Positions 16,437-27,400 of a stretch of 64,000 bases of DNA are shown here, piece after piece. Where the stretch lies: positions 1-64,000 of the forward strand of contig JAQWIR010000007.1 in the NCBI GenBank assembly GCA_029248755.1. The letters are read 5' to 3'. This stretch comes from Porticoccaceae bacterium (lineage in GTDB: Bacteria > Pseudomonadota > Gammaproteobacteria > Pseudomonadales > Porticoccaceae). Below the pieces are notes generated by a model. The model saw only the letters and a list, made by a program, of their open reading frames with translations, did not search any database and was not told the DNA's origin. Both the position numbers and the translations under genes were made by a program. How positions within the stretch are numbered: the first letter of the stretch is position 1; the number at the start of each line of letters is the position of its first letter.

Positions 16437-19256
16437 ATGTTTGCTAAAAAAGTGCTTATCGCGCTGAGTTTACCATTTATATATTCATTAACAGCCTGTG
16501 GTGGCGATAGTGGTGGCGGTGACGCAGACCAAAATGTTGAGCGCGATATTTTTGCCGTTGGGGATGTTTTAGAAACAAAAGAAGATAGCCCCGGTGTAAC
16601 TGGAAATGTTTGTGAAAATGACCTGCCAGACACCTGTGATCTTCCAGATGGCGATCAAAATAAGATCTCGTATGCTCTTAAAAAGGGTGAGGCCATGGAT
16701 AATGGATCATTCTCCTTTTGTGCCGATGGTACCTATAAGTATACGCCAAGCGGGCTTTTTACTGGTTCTGAATCTATACAATACACCTATTCTGGTGAAG
16801 GCGCATACGGTGTTGGGACTCTTGAGATAAATATTCTTGAGGCTGGTCAGGTTGAAACTGGTACTGTTTTAGATACTAATCTTCACGGTGATGGATCAAC
16901 TTTCGCCTTAGCTGCAGGGGAAGCTATGGATGATGGGACCCTAGTTTTCTGCGATAACGGCGATATTGATTATGTTCCAGTTCAAGAATTCTATGGAGTT
17001 GATGCTATTAATTATGTGGCATCGTTAAACGGCGAAACATCTTCAGCATTACTAACTATAAATGTGGCTAACGATTTTGAAACTTTGGATGAGTATGGTT
17101 GGGTTGAAGAATGGTCCGATGATTTTACAGATGAAGACGAATCCAATTTGGGTCGCTGGAGCGGAAGTTATACTGTTACTGCGGAAGGCCTAACAATTAA
17201 TCCGAGTGACGGCCAAGCGCCTTCACTGAAAAGTTTGCAGTCCATCGGTGAGGAGCGAGGGCGGGTCGAAGCCAAAATTAAAACTGCTGCTGGTATTGAT
17301 GTTATGTCAGTATTTAAGTTGGCTGCAGTCAATGAAAGCTATGACGGTGACAATAATCTAAATGTGATGTTGGATAAAGACGGTTCCATGACAGCTGGTG
17401 CGTTCTATGGGTTAGAAAAAGTGAGTGGTGTCATCATGAATGACGACATCAGATCAACAGCATCAAGTGATTGGCGCACCTATGCTATTGAGTGGGGCGA
17501 AAAGAAAATACGCTGGTATATTGATGGAACTCATATTTATACAGTAGATACACTTAATTTATGGACCTATGACCAAGTTGGCAACAACCCACGTGGAGAT
17601 CAGATTCTCGCCAATACAACAACCCTGTTTGACCAGAGATTGCCTGATCCGCTTGGCGAGCGAAAGCCCGGACCCTTTGATCAGTCAATGCAAATTGTCT
17701 TTGATCTAGAGGCAGAGACCAATAATTTAAACTCTCAAATGCAGATCGAATATGTCAAGGTATGGTCTTGTGATTCTTCTCATGAGCCTAGTATTGAAGA
17801 ATGTGCATCCAGAGAAAAGGCAAAAATTTCTAGAGCGGCTTCAGATAGAATCGAGACTGTTGGCTATGAGCAAACCACTATCTTTAAGGATGGTTATTTA
17901 GATCCTGCTACAGATGCAGTAATTTCTCAATTTCATCCTTTAAGCTGGCACTATTTGGAAGATGTATTTGATTTAACTATTTCCAATAATGGTAATTCTA
18001 AAATTAGGTACCCCACTCTGGAGGACGAGCACAGTCTTGTGGTTGATTTTGATAACTCATCAGAGCAAGCAAACTTAAGTGTTGGAACAGAAAGTGCTGA
18101 GCTAAATGGCTATGATATTTCTTTAAATTTTGATTTATTTGTCGACAGTGCTAAAACAGATATTGAGACGATAAAAATTAAAATGCAATCTGGTAGTTCT
18201 GGCGAGGATAGTGCTGATGATTTGGCTGTTATTGAGGTATCTGTTGCGCTGGATGAGCCTGACTCCTGGAAAAGTTTCAGCTTTGATATTCCAGAAGACT
18301 TTACCCCCAGTTCTGAAAACACCTCGGATTTTGATCCGAACAATATTACTTCACTTATGGTGTTGGAAGTTGAGGGTGGCGCACATTTGCAGCTTGATAA
18401 TATTTATCTCGGTTGTATAAATTCAGAGGGCTGTCTGCAGGGGCCCATGGCTATGCAAACTCCGCCTGCTCCAGTAGCAGACCCTATACGCATTGAAGCG
18501 GAAGACAATATTGTGACCCAGTCTGGCATAGGGATCTACGATGTGACTGCTCCAGATGAGGGTGGGGGTTCTTATGTTGGGGATGTTAATGATGGTGATG
18601 CTGTTAGTTATTCCTTTGTTGCCCCTGCTATTGGGCCCTATACCATTGGTTATCGGGTAGCGAGTTTGGGTGGAAGCGCAGGTTTTAATGTTGAATTAGA
18701 TGGCTCGCCTCTTCATTCCATATCATTACTTGATGTCAATGAGGGTTGGGAGGAATGGGAAACTCTTTACTCACCTGAATTTGAATTGCTTGATGGCAGA
18801 AAAACTATAGAAATTAAATTTATTGGTGATAATCAAAATCTTAATTGGCTTGAGATACAGCCTCCCATCGGTGTATTCAAATTAGAAGCTGAAGATTATG
18901 ATGCAATGAGTGGTATTGATCTTGAGACCACAACTGATACAGGCGGTGGTCAGAATATTGGTTGGATCGACAAAGATGATTGGGTTGAATACACAGTTTT
19001 CATTCCATCAACAGGTGACTATTTAATTGAGTATCGCGTCGCAGGTGAATACGATTCATTAGGATTTGATGTGAAACTAGATGGTGTTTTGATTGATAAC
19101 CAGGCGCTCAATAACCCAGGCGGGTGGCAGGATTGGGCTACTCAGAGCAGAATTGTTAGAGGACTCACAAAAGGTGAGAAAACCATGCGCTTAGACTTTA
19201 TTGATGGACCAATCAATACCAATTGGATTCAGTTTACAAGGTTAGCGCCCGAATAG
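16437..19256 (+). CDS. GH16-fold, CBM6-bearing surface lipoprotein, apparently catalytically inactive
   Basis: 939 residues. Lipobox LTAC then a Gly/Asp linker. Domains: two Ig/cadherin-like repeats (about 35-215), a GH16 jelly roll (about 220-443; EEWSDDFTDED, ERGRVEAKIKTAAG, WRTYAIEWGEKKIRWYIDG, QIEYVKVWSC), a beta-sandwich (about 480-660), and two CBM6-type modules (about 685-812, 815-939; ...RIEAEDN..., FKLEAEDYD). In active GH16 enzymes the catalytic strand reads E-I-D-I-x-E. Here that strand is NLNVML (residues 307-312), so nucleophile, assisting Asp and acid/base are all gone, and the usual WPAFWML before it is VMSVFKL. I infer a glycan-binding protein, comparable in role to surface glycan-binding lipoproteins. 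TonB receptor gene follows at 58 bases. Confidence 0.85.
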   Translation: MFAKKVLIALSLPFIYSLTACGGDSGGGDADQNVERDIFAVGDVLETKEDSPGVTGNVCENDLPDTCDLPDGDQNKISYALKKGEAMDNGSFSFCADGTYKYTPSGLFTGSESIQYTYSGEGAYGVGTLEINILEAGQVETGTVLDTNLHGDGSTFALAAGEAMDDGTLVFCDNGDIDYVPVQEFYGVDAINYVASLNGETSSALLTINVANDFETLDEYGWVEEWSDDFTDEDESNLGRWSGSYTVTAEGLTINPSDGQAPSLKSLQSIGEERGRVEAKIKTAAGIDVMSVFKLAAVNESYDGDNNLNVMLDKDGSMTAGAFYGLEKVSGVIMNDDIRSTASSDWRTYAIEWGEKKIRWYIDGTHIYTVDTLNLWTYDQVGNNPRGDQILANTTTLFDQRLPDPLGERKPGPFDQSMQIVFDLEAETNNLNSQMQIEYVKVWSCDSSHEPSIEECASREKAKISRAASDRIETVGYEQTTIFKDGYLDPATDAVISQFHPLSWHYLEDVFDLTISNNGNSKIRYPTLEDEHSLVVDFDNSSEQANLSVGTESAELNGYDISLNFDLFVDSAKTDIETIKIKMQSGSSGEDSADDLAVIEVSVALDEPDSWKSFSFDIPEDFTPSSENTSDFDPNNITSLMVLEVEGGAHLQLDNIYLGCINSEGCLQGPMAMQTPPAPVADPIRIEAEDNIVTQSGIGIYDVTAPDEGGGSYVGDVNDGDAVSYSFVAPAIGPYTIGYRVASLGGSAGFNVELDGSPLHSISLLDVNEGWEEWETLYSPEFELLDGRKTIEIKFIGDNQNLNWLEIQPPIGVFKLEAEDYDAMSGIDLETTTDTGGGQNIGWIDKDDWVEYTVFIPSTGDYLIEYRVAGEYDSLGFDVKLDGVLIDNQALNNPGGWQDWATQSRIVRGLTKGEKTMRLDFIDGPINTNWIQFTRLAPE

Positions 19257-19314
19257 ACCTTAATATTGATAAACATAAAAAATAATTAGAAGTAGCTCGA
19301 GTAGGGATAAAAAT

Positions 19315-22300
19315 ATGAAGTACGAGACTAAATTCAAAAGACAATTATTGGCCAGTAGTATTGCCATAGTCGTTGCTGCTGGTGCTAATTCTCAGGAGGA
19401 AGTGCTCGAGACGGCAGATGATAATATCGAGGAAGTTGTAGTCACTGGTATTCGAGCCAGCTTGAAGCGCTCCATGGATATTAAGCGAGAAGCTAAGGGT
19501 ATTGTAGATGGAATTTCAGCCGAAGATATAGGCAAATTTCCAGATACTAACCTTGCTGAGTCTTTGCAACGAATTACTGGTGTTGCTATTGAGCGTGATC
19601 GCGGCGAGGGGTCAAAGATTACCGTTCGTGGCTTTGGTCCAGACTTTAATATTGTCAGTTTTAATGGCCGTCAAATGCCGACTAATGGGGGTCGATCTTT
19701 TGACTTTGGTAATATTGCGTCAGAGGGTATTTCTGCTGTCGAGGTGTATAAATCGGGTCGAGCCAATGTAGCCTCTGGGGGTATTGGTGCGGTGGTTAAT
19801 GTAATCACCAGTAAACCCCTTGAAAAGCCGGGTCTTAGGGCCGTTGTCAGTGCAAAAGGGGTCTATGATCCAGGTACCAGAAAAGGTAACTCGGTAAACC
19901 CAGAAATTGTTGGCCTGTTCAGTCAAACCTTTGCAGATGACACCCTGGGTGTTGCAATCTCCGCTAGTAAGCAGGTTCGCGATGGTGGATCACAGAACGT
20001 TACTACGTCATCATTTATGGGGCGTAATTTTGTCACATTAGACGATATTGATAATCAAGAAGAGGATGCAGAATGGGGTTCAATCCCTGTTGGAGATCCA
20101 ACAGCTATCAATTTCCCTACAGAAGTCTCTGATGGTATTTACGCCATTCCAACTAATATTCAATACAACCTTGATGATTTTCGCAGTGAGCGTGTCAATG
20201 GACAGCTGACTTTACAATGGAGACCGGTAGAAAATATTACAGGAACCATAGATTACACTTACGCTAAAAACCAAATGAATACTCAGCACCAAGATTTATC
20301 GGCATGGTTTGATCCCGGTTGTAGCACGCGTGAGAGTGAGTGGATTCAAGAGGGCAATATTTGGTCGCCAACCATGTACCGTCAAGTAGGCTGTGCGCAG
20401 GATAATCTTCAAGGTGTTGGCCTTTACGCAACTGTTGATGAAAATAAATCGGCAGGCTTTAATTTGGAGTGGTTAGTTAATGACAATCTTACGTTAAATC
20501 TTGATTATCACGATTCAACCGGTGAAGCGCGCCCCAATAGTAAGCATGGTTCAAGTGGGTCTGTAGCGGTTGCGGCGCTTAATCGAATTACTACCACGGG
20601 TTATTTTACTGAAAATGGGCTGCCTGTTTTAGAGGTTCAATTGGGTGAGCGAAATTCGTACAACCAAATAATAAGAGAGGACGAGATCGATATTCAGGAT
20701 ATGCAAGTATCCGGTAGTTCTTTTGGTAGTTTTAACAATCTTATGGAAGTGCAGCAGCTTCAATTTGATGGTGAATTTGTATTTGACCAGGGCCACAGCA
20801 TAGATTTTGGTATTGGTCGCGTTGAAGTGACTAATAGAGGTCAAACAAAGGGTATTTCACGAGATAAATGGAGCGGTGTGGGAGAGCCTGGTGATATTGC
20901 TGATTTGCTAACAGTCGAATCTATAGCGGGTGTCTATGACACGCTCGAGGGTAGTGGCGATCCTCGTCAGGTAACAGAATTTTTTACTTGGGATTTCCAG
21001 ACGCTTATCGATACTAGCGAGCGGCTTCTCCAGGAAGGAACTCATGGCGATGTTGACGGCGATAGCGGCCCCTGCCTAACCGGTTTCTGCCCATCTTATA
21101 ATTTTGACTTAGATGAAGTAACCACTGAAACTTCAGATTCTATTTATTTACAAACTCATTGGGTTGGTTATTTAAGCGATAGTCCCGTCAATTTGTTCTT
21201 TGGCGTACGCTATGAGCATACAGAAGTCCATTCTGAGGCTCTTGTTCCTATGCCAGATCGAATTGAGTGGAGTATTTTTGATGATAAATTTACCCTCATT
21301 GATAAAAGAGATCCAGAAACTGGAAATGTTGTAAATGATTTCTCAGAAAGAGATGGTTCATACAGTATGTTTTTGCCAAGCCTCGATTTTGATATGGAAA
21401 TTATGGATGATGTTATATTGCGTGCTTCTTATAGTTTGACGGTGACACGTCCGGCCTACAATGATCTTAAGGGTGCATTGCTTATCGATTATGTCGGTAA
21501 AGAAAGCGGTGGCGGTCGAAGAGGTAATCCGCAGCTACTGCCAATGGAGGCGAAGAATTTCGATCTCTCATTGGAATGGTACTATGATGATGCAAGTTAT
21601 ATATCTGCCGGCTTATGGTCGAAGAATGTTGATAATTTTATTATTAGTAGAACTTTTAGAAATCAGCCTTTGTTCCCAGATCTTTATTCACCATATAACG
21701 GTGAATTATATTTAAACGCAGTAGATGAGCTTACTGGCGGCGATCCACGATTTGATATCGATAACGGTGATTTAAATGAATACTATATCGAGAACTATGC
21801 AAGCGCTGAATATAATGAAGCTGTGGAAATTCCAGAGGAAGACGACCCTATAGCGGTTCAAACCGGCTTAGAGGGTGATCCAGTGGCTCTATTTGATATT
21901 ACTATTCCTATTAATCAGGATGAAACCAAAGTAAAGGGCCTTGAGTTAATGGCACAGCATACCTTTGGTGAGTCAGGTTTTGGTTTTCAGGCAAACTACA
22001 CGGTTGTAGATGGTGATCTTAAATATGATATCAATCTTAATGAAGAGCAGTGGGTTGTACCTGGTATGAGTGATACCGCAAACTTGGTTGGCTTTTATGA
22101 TAAGGATGGGTTCCAGATTCGTTTGGCGTATAACTGGCGAGATAAATACTTACAATCTCCCGCGCGAGATCCACGCTTTGTTGAGGAATATTCCCAGCTT
22201 GATATTAATGCTAGTTATGAATTCAGTGATAATTTCTCAGTATTTATTGAGGGCATTAACTTAACCGAAGAACATCAGCGTATTCATGGTCGTTCCAAGT

Positions 22301-22365
22301 ATCAGGTGAGAGAATATTCTGTTGGGCATGCTCGCTATAACCTAGGGGCTAAATATAGTTTCTAG
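19315..22365 (+). CDS. TonB-dependent receptor, Xanthomonas/Caulobacter type (glucan uptake)
   Basis: 1016 residues. Signal peptide (cut near GANSQ), TonB-box-like IEEVVVTGIRASL (about 40-52), plug domain with GKFPDTNLAESLQRITGVAIERDRGEGS-type motifs, then a large barrel ending in YNLGAKYSF. This is the TIGR01782 group, which imports oligosaccharides and other large substrates. It is 58 bases after the GH16-like lipoprotein with only a ribosome site (TAGGGAT) between, so the two are probably co-transcribed and work as a binding protein plus transporter pair. It is a paralogue of the receptor at 43995. A terminator follows. Confidence 0.93.
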   Translation: MKYETKFKRQLLASSIAIVVAAGANSQEEVLETADDNIEEVVVTGIRASLKRSMDIKREAKGIVDGISAEDIGKFPDTNLAESLQRITGVAIERDRGEGSKITVRGFGPDFNIVSFNGRQMPTNGGRSFDFGNIASEGISAVEVYKSGRANVASGGIGAVVNVITSKPLEKPGLRAVVSAKGVYDPGTRKGNSVNPEIVGLFSQTFADDTLGVAISASKQVRDGGSQNVTTSSFMGRNFVTLDDIDNQEEDAEWGSIPVGDPTAINFPTEVSDGIYAIPTNIQYNLDDFRSERVNGQLTLQWRPVENITGTIDYTYAKNQMNTQHQDLSAWFDPGCSTRESEWIQEGNIWSPTMYRQVGCAQDNLQGVGLYATVDENKSAGFNLEWLVNDNLTLNLDYHDSTGEARPNSKHGSSGSVAVAALNRITTTGYFTENGLPVLEVQLGERNSYNQIIREDEIDIQDMQVSGSSFGSFNNLMEVQQLQFDGEFVFDQGHSIDFGIGRVEVTNRGQTKGISRDKWSGVGEPGDIADLLTVESIAGVYDTLEGSGDPRQVTEFFTWDFQTLIDTSERLLQEGTHGDVDGDSGPCLTGFCPSYNFDLDEVTTETSDSIYLQTHWVGYLSDSPVNLFFGVRYEHTEVHSEALVPMPDRIEWSIFDDKFTLIDKRDPETGNVVNDFSERDGSYSMFLPSLDFDMEIMDDVILRASYSLTVTRPAYNDLKGALLIDYVGKESGGGRRGNPQLLPMEAKNFDLSLEWYYDDASYISAGLWSKNVDNFIISRTFRNQPLFPDLYSPYNGELYLNAVDELTGGDPRFDIDNGDLNEYYIENYASAEYNEAVEIPEEDDPIAVQTGLEGDPVALFDITIPINQDETKVKGLELMAQHTFGESGFGFQANYTVVDGDLKYDINLNEEQWVVPGMSDTANLVGFYDKDGFQIRLAYNWRDKYLQSPARDPRFVEEYSQLDINASYEFSDNFSVFIEGINLTEEHQRIHGRSKYQVREYSVGHARYNLGAKYSF

Positions 22366-22389
22366 ACCTCACTATGAATTTAGCTGAAT

Positions 22390-22423
22390 AAAAAAGCTCC
22401 TAACTTTAGTTTGGAGCTTTTTT
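22390..22423 (+). terminator. Rho-independent terminator after the first TonB receptor
   Basis: A6-GCTCC, 12-base loop, GGAGC-T6. It separates the receptor operon from SapC/cupin. Confidence 0.8.
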
Positions 22424-22498
22424 ATTAAATTCCATTTCTTGATATCCAAGGGTATATTAGAGATAAAATAATACGGCCGATTTAATGTAGGAGTAGGC

Positions 22499-23212
22499 AT
22501 GGCTAGTCATGTACTTTTAGATAACATTAATCATAAAGATCTAAGAATAATCAGCAAAAGATCTGCAAGCTTGGGGGATAATATTCCTTCCCTTGTGACT
22601 TTCCCGTTTGAGTATAGGGATATTCAGACAAACTTCCCTATTTGTTTTTGCAAAGACCCTGAAACTGGCAATTTCTATACAGCCGCATTATTTGGCTTTG
22701 AAGAAAATGAGAATCTCTTTTTAGAGGCTGATAGTTGGGATGCAGCCTACACCCCACTTATGTTAGAGCGACAACCATTTTTTATCGGAAATCAAACAAA
22801 TTCAAGTGGAGAAGATCAGCGACTTGTGTATATTGATATGGATAGCCCTAGGGTAAGCTCAACAGAGGGTGAACCTGTATTTTTAGAGCAAGGTGGCACA
22901 TCAGATTATATGCAAAGAATAAGCTCTATCTTAGAGGCGATTTATCAGGGGCAGCAGCAAACCAAAGAGTTTGTTGAGATTATGCTTAAATATGATTTGA
23001 TTGAGAGTTTTTCTCTAAAAGTTGAATTAAATGATGGTACGCAAAATCAGTTACAAGGCTTTTATACGATTAATGAAGAGACGCTTAATGGACTTTCCTC
23101 TGAAACAGTGTCTGAATTAATAAAAAATGGTTATATGCAGGCTGCTTATATGATGATTGCTTCAATGTCTAATTTTAGGTCGCTCATCGAACGGAAAAAT
23201 AAACGTTTATGA
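22499..23212 (+). CDS. SapC family protein (copy 1)
   Basis: 237 residues, no signal peptide. The pattern ALxFPLEYRDIQTxFPIxFxKDxETGxFxxxALFGFEENENLFL, then W-A-Y-P-(M/L)-ERQPF and IDMDSPRVS, is the PF07277 SapC family, named after a Campylobacter S-layer-associated gene but of unknown biochemical function. It is nearly always coded beside TonB receptors, JmjC-like cupins and tryptophan-halogenase-like genes. AGGAG sits 5 bases before ATG 22499, and its TGA overlaps the cupin's ATG by 4 bases, so the two are translationally coupled. A paralogue lies at 48880. Confidence 0.9.
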   Translation: MASHVLLDNINHKDLRIISKRSASLGDNIPSLVTFPFEYRDIQTNFPICFCKDPETGNFYTAALFGFEENENLFLEADSWDAAYTPLMLERQPFFIGNQTNSSGEDQRLVYIDMDSPRVSSTEGEPVFLEQGGTSDYMQRISSILEAIYQGQQQTKEFVEIMLKYDLIESFSLKVELNDGTQNQLQGFYTINEETLNGLSSETVSELIKNGYMQAAYMMIASMSNFRSLIERKNKRL

Positions 23213-24222
23213 TTTCAATGAATAAGCCTATAAAAGAAGTCGAATGTTCTCAGTCTGGGCAGGTTCCCAGCGCAGTTTATGAATCTCCCGAGCCCTTGGT
23301 TATTCGTGGCCTAATTTCTGATTGGCCGCTGGTAAAGATGGGCCTTAAATCACCAAGAGAAGCTGGAGATTATTTAACAGGCTTTTATCAGAATCTACCT
23401 GTTACCGCAGCTATTGGTGAGCCTGAAATAGACGGAAGAATTTTTTATAATGAAGATTATTCTGGATTCAATTACCAGTCGGTAAAAGCAGATCTTCATG
23501 ATTTGTTAGAAAAAATATACAACTGTGCTGAAGACGAAAATCCACCGACATTTTATATGGCATCTACCCTTGCTGATCGCTGGTTTTCTGGCTTTCGAGA
23601 ACAGCATTCACTTGCATTGGATGCCAATAATCCGCTGGTTAGTATATGGTTGGGCAATCGAAGTAGAATCGCTGCACATTATGATCTGCCAGATAATATC
23701 GCTTGTTCGGCTGTTGGTCGTCGCAAATTCACGCTTTTCCCGCCTGATCAGCTCGCTAATTTATATCCGGGACCCCTGGATTGGGCACCTGGTGGTCAGC
23801 CTATTAGTTTGGTTGATTTTAAAAATCCTGATTTTGAAAAATTTCCACATTTTGAAAAGGCACTTGAAGTTGCTCAAACTACAATATTAGAGCCCGGTGA
23901 TGGGTTATTTATTCCTAGTATGTGGTGGCATCACGTAGAGGGGCTCGAGACGCTTAATATTCTGGTTAATTATTGGTGGCGTCAATCTCCAAATTATATG
24001 GACACGCCTGCCAACACATTATTATATGGTCTTATGAGTATGCGAGACTTGCCAGCAGAGCAAAAACAGGTGTGGCGTGCAATGTTTGATTATTATATTT
24101 TTGATGCCGATTCAGATTCACATGGACATATTCCAGAGCAGGCCAAAGGATCATTAGGATTAATTGATGAATCCTTAAATAGAAAAATAAGAGCTTTATT
24201 GTTAAAAAAAATCAATCGATAA
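23209..24222 (+). CDS. JmjC/cupin-like 2-oxoglutarate-dependent oxygenase homologue (copy 1)
   Basis: 337 residues. An iron-site arrangement H-x-D ... H is visible: AAHYDLPDN (His157, Asp159) and SMWWHHVE (His241 or 242), with RRKFTLFPPDQLANLYPGPLD between, typical of the cupin_8 (JmjC, FIH-like) family. Such proteins hydroxylate protein side chains or small molecules; substrate unknown here. It is 4-base coupled to SapC. A second start (Met4) is possible. Its paralogue (51116) pairs with halogenase and SapC genes, suggesting a conserved TonB-receptor-linked module. Confidence 0.88.
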   Translation: MISMNKPIKEVECSQSGQVPSAVYESPEPLVIRGLISDWPLVKMGLKSPREAGDYLTGFYQNLPVTAAIGEPEIDGRIFYNEDYSGFNYQSVKADLHDLLEKIYNCAEDENPPTFYMASTLADRWFSGFREQHSLALDANNPLVSIWLGNRSRIAAHYDLPDNIACSAVGRRKFTLFPPDQLANLYPGPLDWAPGGQPISLVDFKNPDFEKFPHFEKALEVAQTTILEPGDGLFIPSMWWHHVEGLETLNILVNYWWRQSPNYMDTPANTLLYGLMSMRDLPAEQKQVWRAMFDYYIFDADSDSHGHIPEQAKGSLGLIDESLNRKIRALLLKKINR

Positions 24223-24458
24223 ATTTCAAAATATTACAGTTAAAGAATTATTTAATTTTTATTACCCTTTTAAAGTCTTTAACCTGTATTTGGGCGATTA
24301 AAATTGGTTCGAATACGTTATTAGGACGATTGTTGTCGTCAAACTTTATACATTACCGTCAAAGTAACAAGGAAATTTATAAAGATTGAGCATGGATGCC
24401 CATTAAAAGATAAAAAATTGCGCTGCAATCGCAAATAAAAAAATTAAAAGGTATTCCA

Positions 24459-27400
24459 ATGCGAATCAACTTTCTAAATCATTCTGCCTTCAGTGCTGAC
24501 AACCCTTTCAAGGCCTGTGCACTATGCTTTTTACTATTATTTACTATCAGTTGTGGTGTGGAAACTGATAATGAAGATCTGGACGTTCCAGAAGGTTTAG
24601 AAGATACCAGTAATCAGGACTCAGATACCTACATTCCTTTTGGTGAGATTGCCGATATATCACTGGACGATATTACGGTTCGCGGCCGACCTTATATTGA
24701 CGATTCACTGGGTTACAACGTTATTCGCTCTGATATGGGTACCTTGCTTCGCGGTGTTAGTGTCTCTACGGATGGTGGCGACCCCTACAACGCACTAAAT
24801 TTATTGAATAAGACCGACATACAGTTAGAGTCATTGCAGTCTATGGTCAGCGACTATGGGTTTAATACTCTGCATGTTTATCTTGAGGGTGATGCTGAGC
24901 AAAACCCAGATCCAGTCGGTATCAACGAAGAGCTAGCCGATCATTTGGTGAACATAACCCGTGAAGCCAAAATGTATTTGATTATTACTATCGGTAATAA
25001 CGGTGAAAATGGCGCTATCCATAGTATGGACAAAGTACTAGCGTTTTGGGATTTGTATGGCACCAAATATAAAGACGAAACCCATGTTATCTATGAGGCG
25101 CATAATGAGCCTGTAGGCGGCATTAATGCCTACTGGACTCCTGATGACTGGAACAAGCAAGCAAGGATGTATGAGAAAATCCGTGAAGTAGCGCCTGATA
25201 CTATGATCCTTTTGGGTTCTTTTATGTCATTCTTTGGTGGTACGCCAGCCATTAACGGTGCCAATGACTTGGCGGATGAATTCCCTGGTATTTGGGATAA
25301 CGCCGGATTCGCATTTCATGCCTACTGGGACTTGGGGCAAGTAGAGAGCACTATTGAAGCGTTTAAAGAAAGCGATGATTACCCCGCTCTGTTATGCACA
25401 GAATTTTGGCCTGGTGAGACCAAAAACGGCGCCAATGAAGTGTTTGAAAGTCACAATATTGGTTGGACTCAATTTGAATGGTTGGGTGGTAATGATCTTG
25501 AGCTTGATAGGGTTAAAAACTATTTGGATACCTATGGTACGGCATGGCGTCCAGATAATTCTGATAGCACTTGGCCTGCGAGTGGCTCGCCAAATATACC
25601 TATAGATCAAAAAATTGGTCTATACAGTCGAGTGGATAAGAAATTTTTAGGCCTTGATAACCAAGATAGATTTATAGCTAGTGATGATAGTTATGACGGC
25701 GAAGGCTCTGACGAATTTATTGTAGTCGATGCCGGTGATGACGGCTATATCGCTCTATTAGCAGACAATGGCAAATATCTTACTGTTAATCGTGATAGTC
25801 AAGGGCAACCACTTGTGGCGTCTGCTGACAAAATTGGTAATTGGCAAAAATTCAAATGGCTTGAATTGCCGCCGGCAGAGGATACGACCGGCTCAGTCGT
25901 TAGAGACATTGCACTTCGACCATGGGCTGGATCTGGTGATCTGATCGGTACCATTGCTTCTTCTGATGGCGTTGAATTTGGTCTAACAGGACCAGTGGGT
26001 TCTGGTATTAAACGTGGCGGCGCAAACTCATACCGTATGTTAACAGCCTATACTGATTCGGTTGAACCACTGCAAGAAATTCCGCCGGAACCACCGGGTC
26101 CATTCTTTGGTAGCCCAATGCCAATTCCTACTAATGGCGATCATAATCTGCCTACTTCGGCGCCAGATAATCGTCTCTATGCCTCTGATTATGATATCGG
26201 TGGTGAGGGTATTTCTTATCATGATACTGGCGCGGTCAACCTCGGTGAAGCCTATCGCCCATTTGAAGGGGTTGATGTTGAATCAAGCAACGAAGAACAT
26301 ACCGCTGTGGGGTTCTTCGAGGACGAAGAATGGCTTGATTACACCGTCGATGTTGCTCAAGCGGGGAATTACATCATAACCTTTAGAACGGCATCAAGTG
26401 GTGGTGGTTTTATTAGTTTTGAGTCAGATTGCGAAAAGCTGACTGGAAATCTTCCAACCCCTGATACGGGTTGGTGGGATATTTGGCAAGATACGACGGT
26501 TGATGTTACTTTGAAAGCAGGCGTGCAAAAACTGCGAGTAGTGAGTGGCGGCAATATGAATTTAATGAATATGGATATTCAGTTAGGCGGCGAAGGCGGC
26601 AGTGACTATGGTGCAGGTTGTGAGTGGATTCCACCTGAGCCCGATGATTTAAAAGTTGAAGTTGAGGACTGGACTACTGTAGTGGTTGCTCCAGAAGGCA
26701 CTGTCAATATTAATGCGGTAGCAACGGATAGTGACCTAAGCTTACATGTGGGTAACTTTGATGCTGGTGACTTTATTGAATATGCTGTAGAGCTTCCTGA
26801 AACTAGCTGTTATCGCGCAGAATATCGTGTTGCAAGCGGAACAGGCAGTGTTGGGTTTGAGCTTATGTTTGATGGTGAAACAGCAGACACCTTTAAGATA
26901 TCACCTACAGGTGGCTTCTCAAGCTGGGTTACCTTTACGCGACATTATGAACTTACCGAAGGCAGCCAAACCCTAAGGCTTGAAGCCTTGGGAGATTCGT
27001 TCAATGTTAACTGGTTAGCCTTTAATGCAACCGATGCAGTTGATTGCGAGTTAAGCGCTGCAATTTCAATTGAAGCCGAAGCTTATTCAAACTCGGTTGA
27101 ACTTCCCAATGGTGAAGTGGGCATACAGTCAACTGAGGATGAAGGCGGCGGTCTTAATGTGGGTTGGATTGATGCCGGTGACTGGATGGAATACGAGATT
27201 GAAGTTATTGAAGCAGCTAACTACAGTGTTAGTTATCGTATGGCCAGTGAATCAGGCAGTAGCTCAGGGGTTAATTTACTGAAAGATGGCAATTTGGTTG
27301 ACTCAGTTCAAGTACCCAATACCGGTGGTTGGCAGAATTGGCAAACAGTTACAGGTGGAAATATTTCCCTAGAAGTGGGTGATTATGTAATCCGCTTTGA

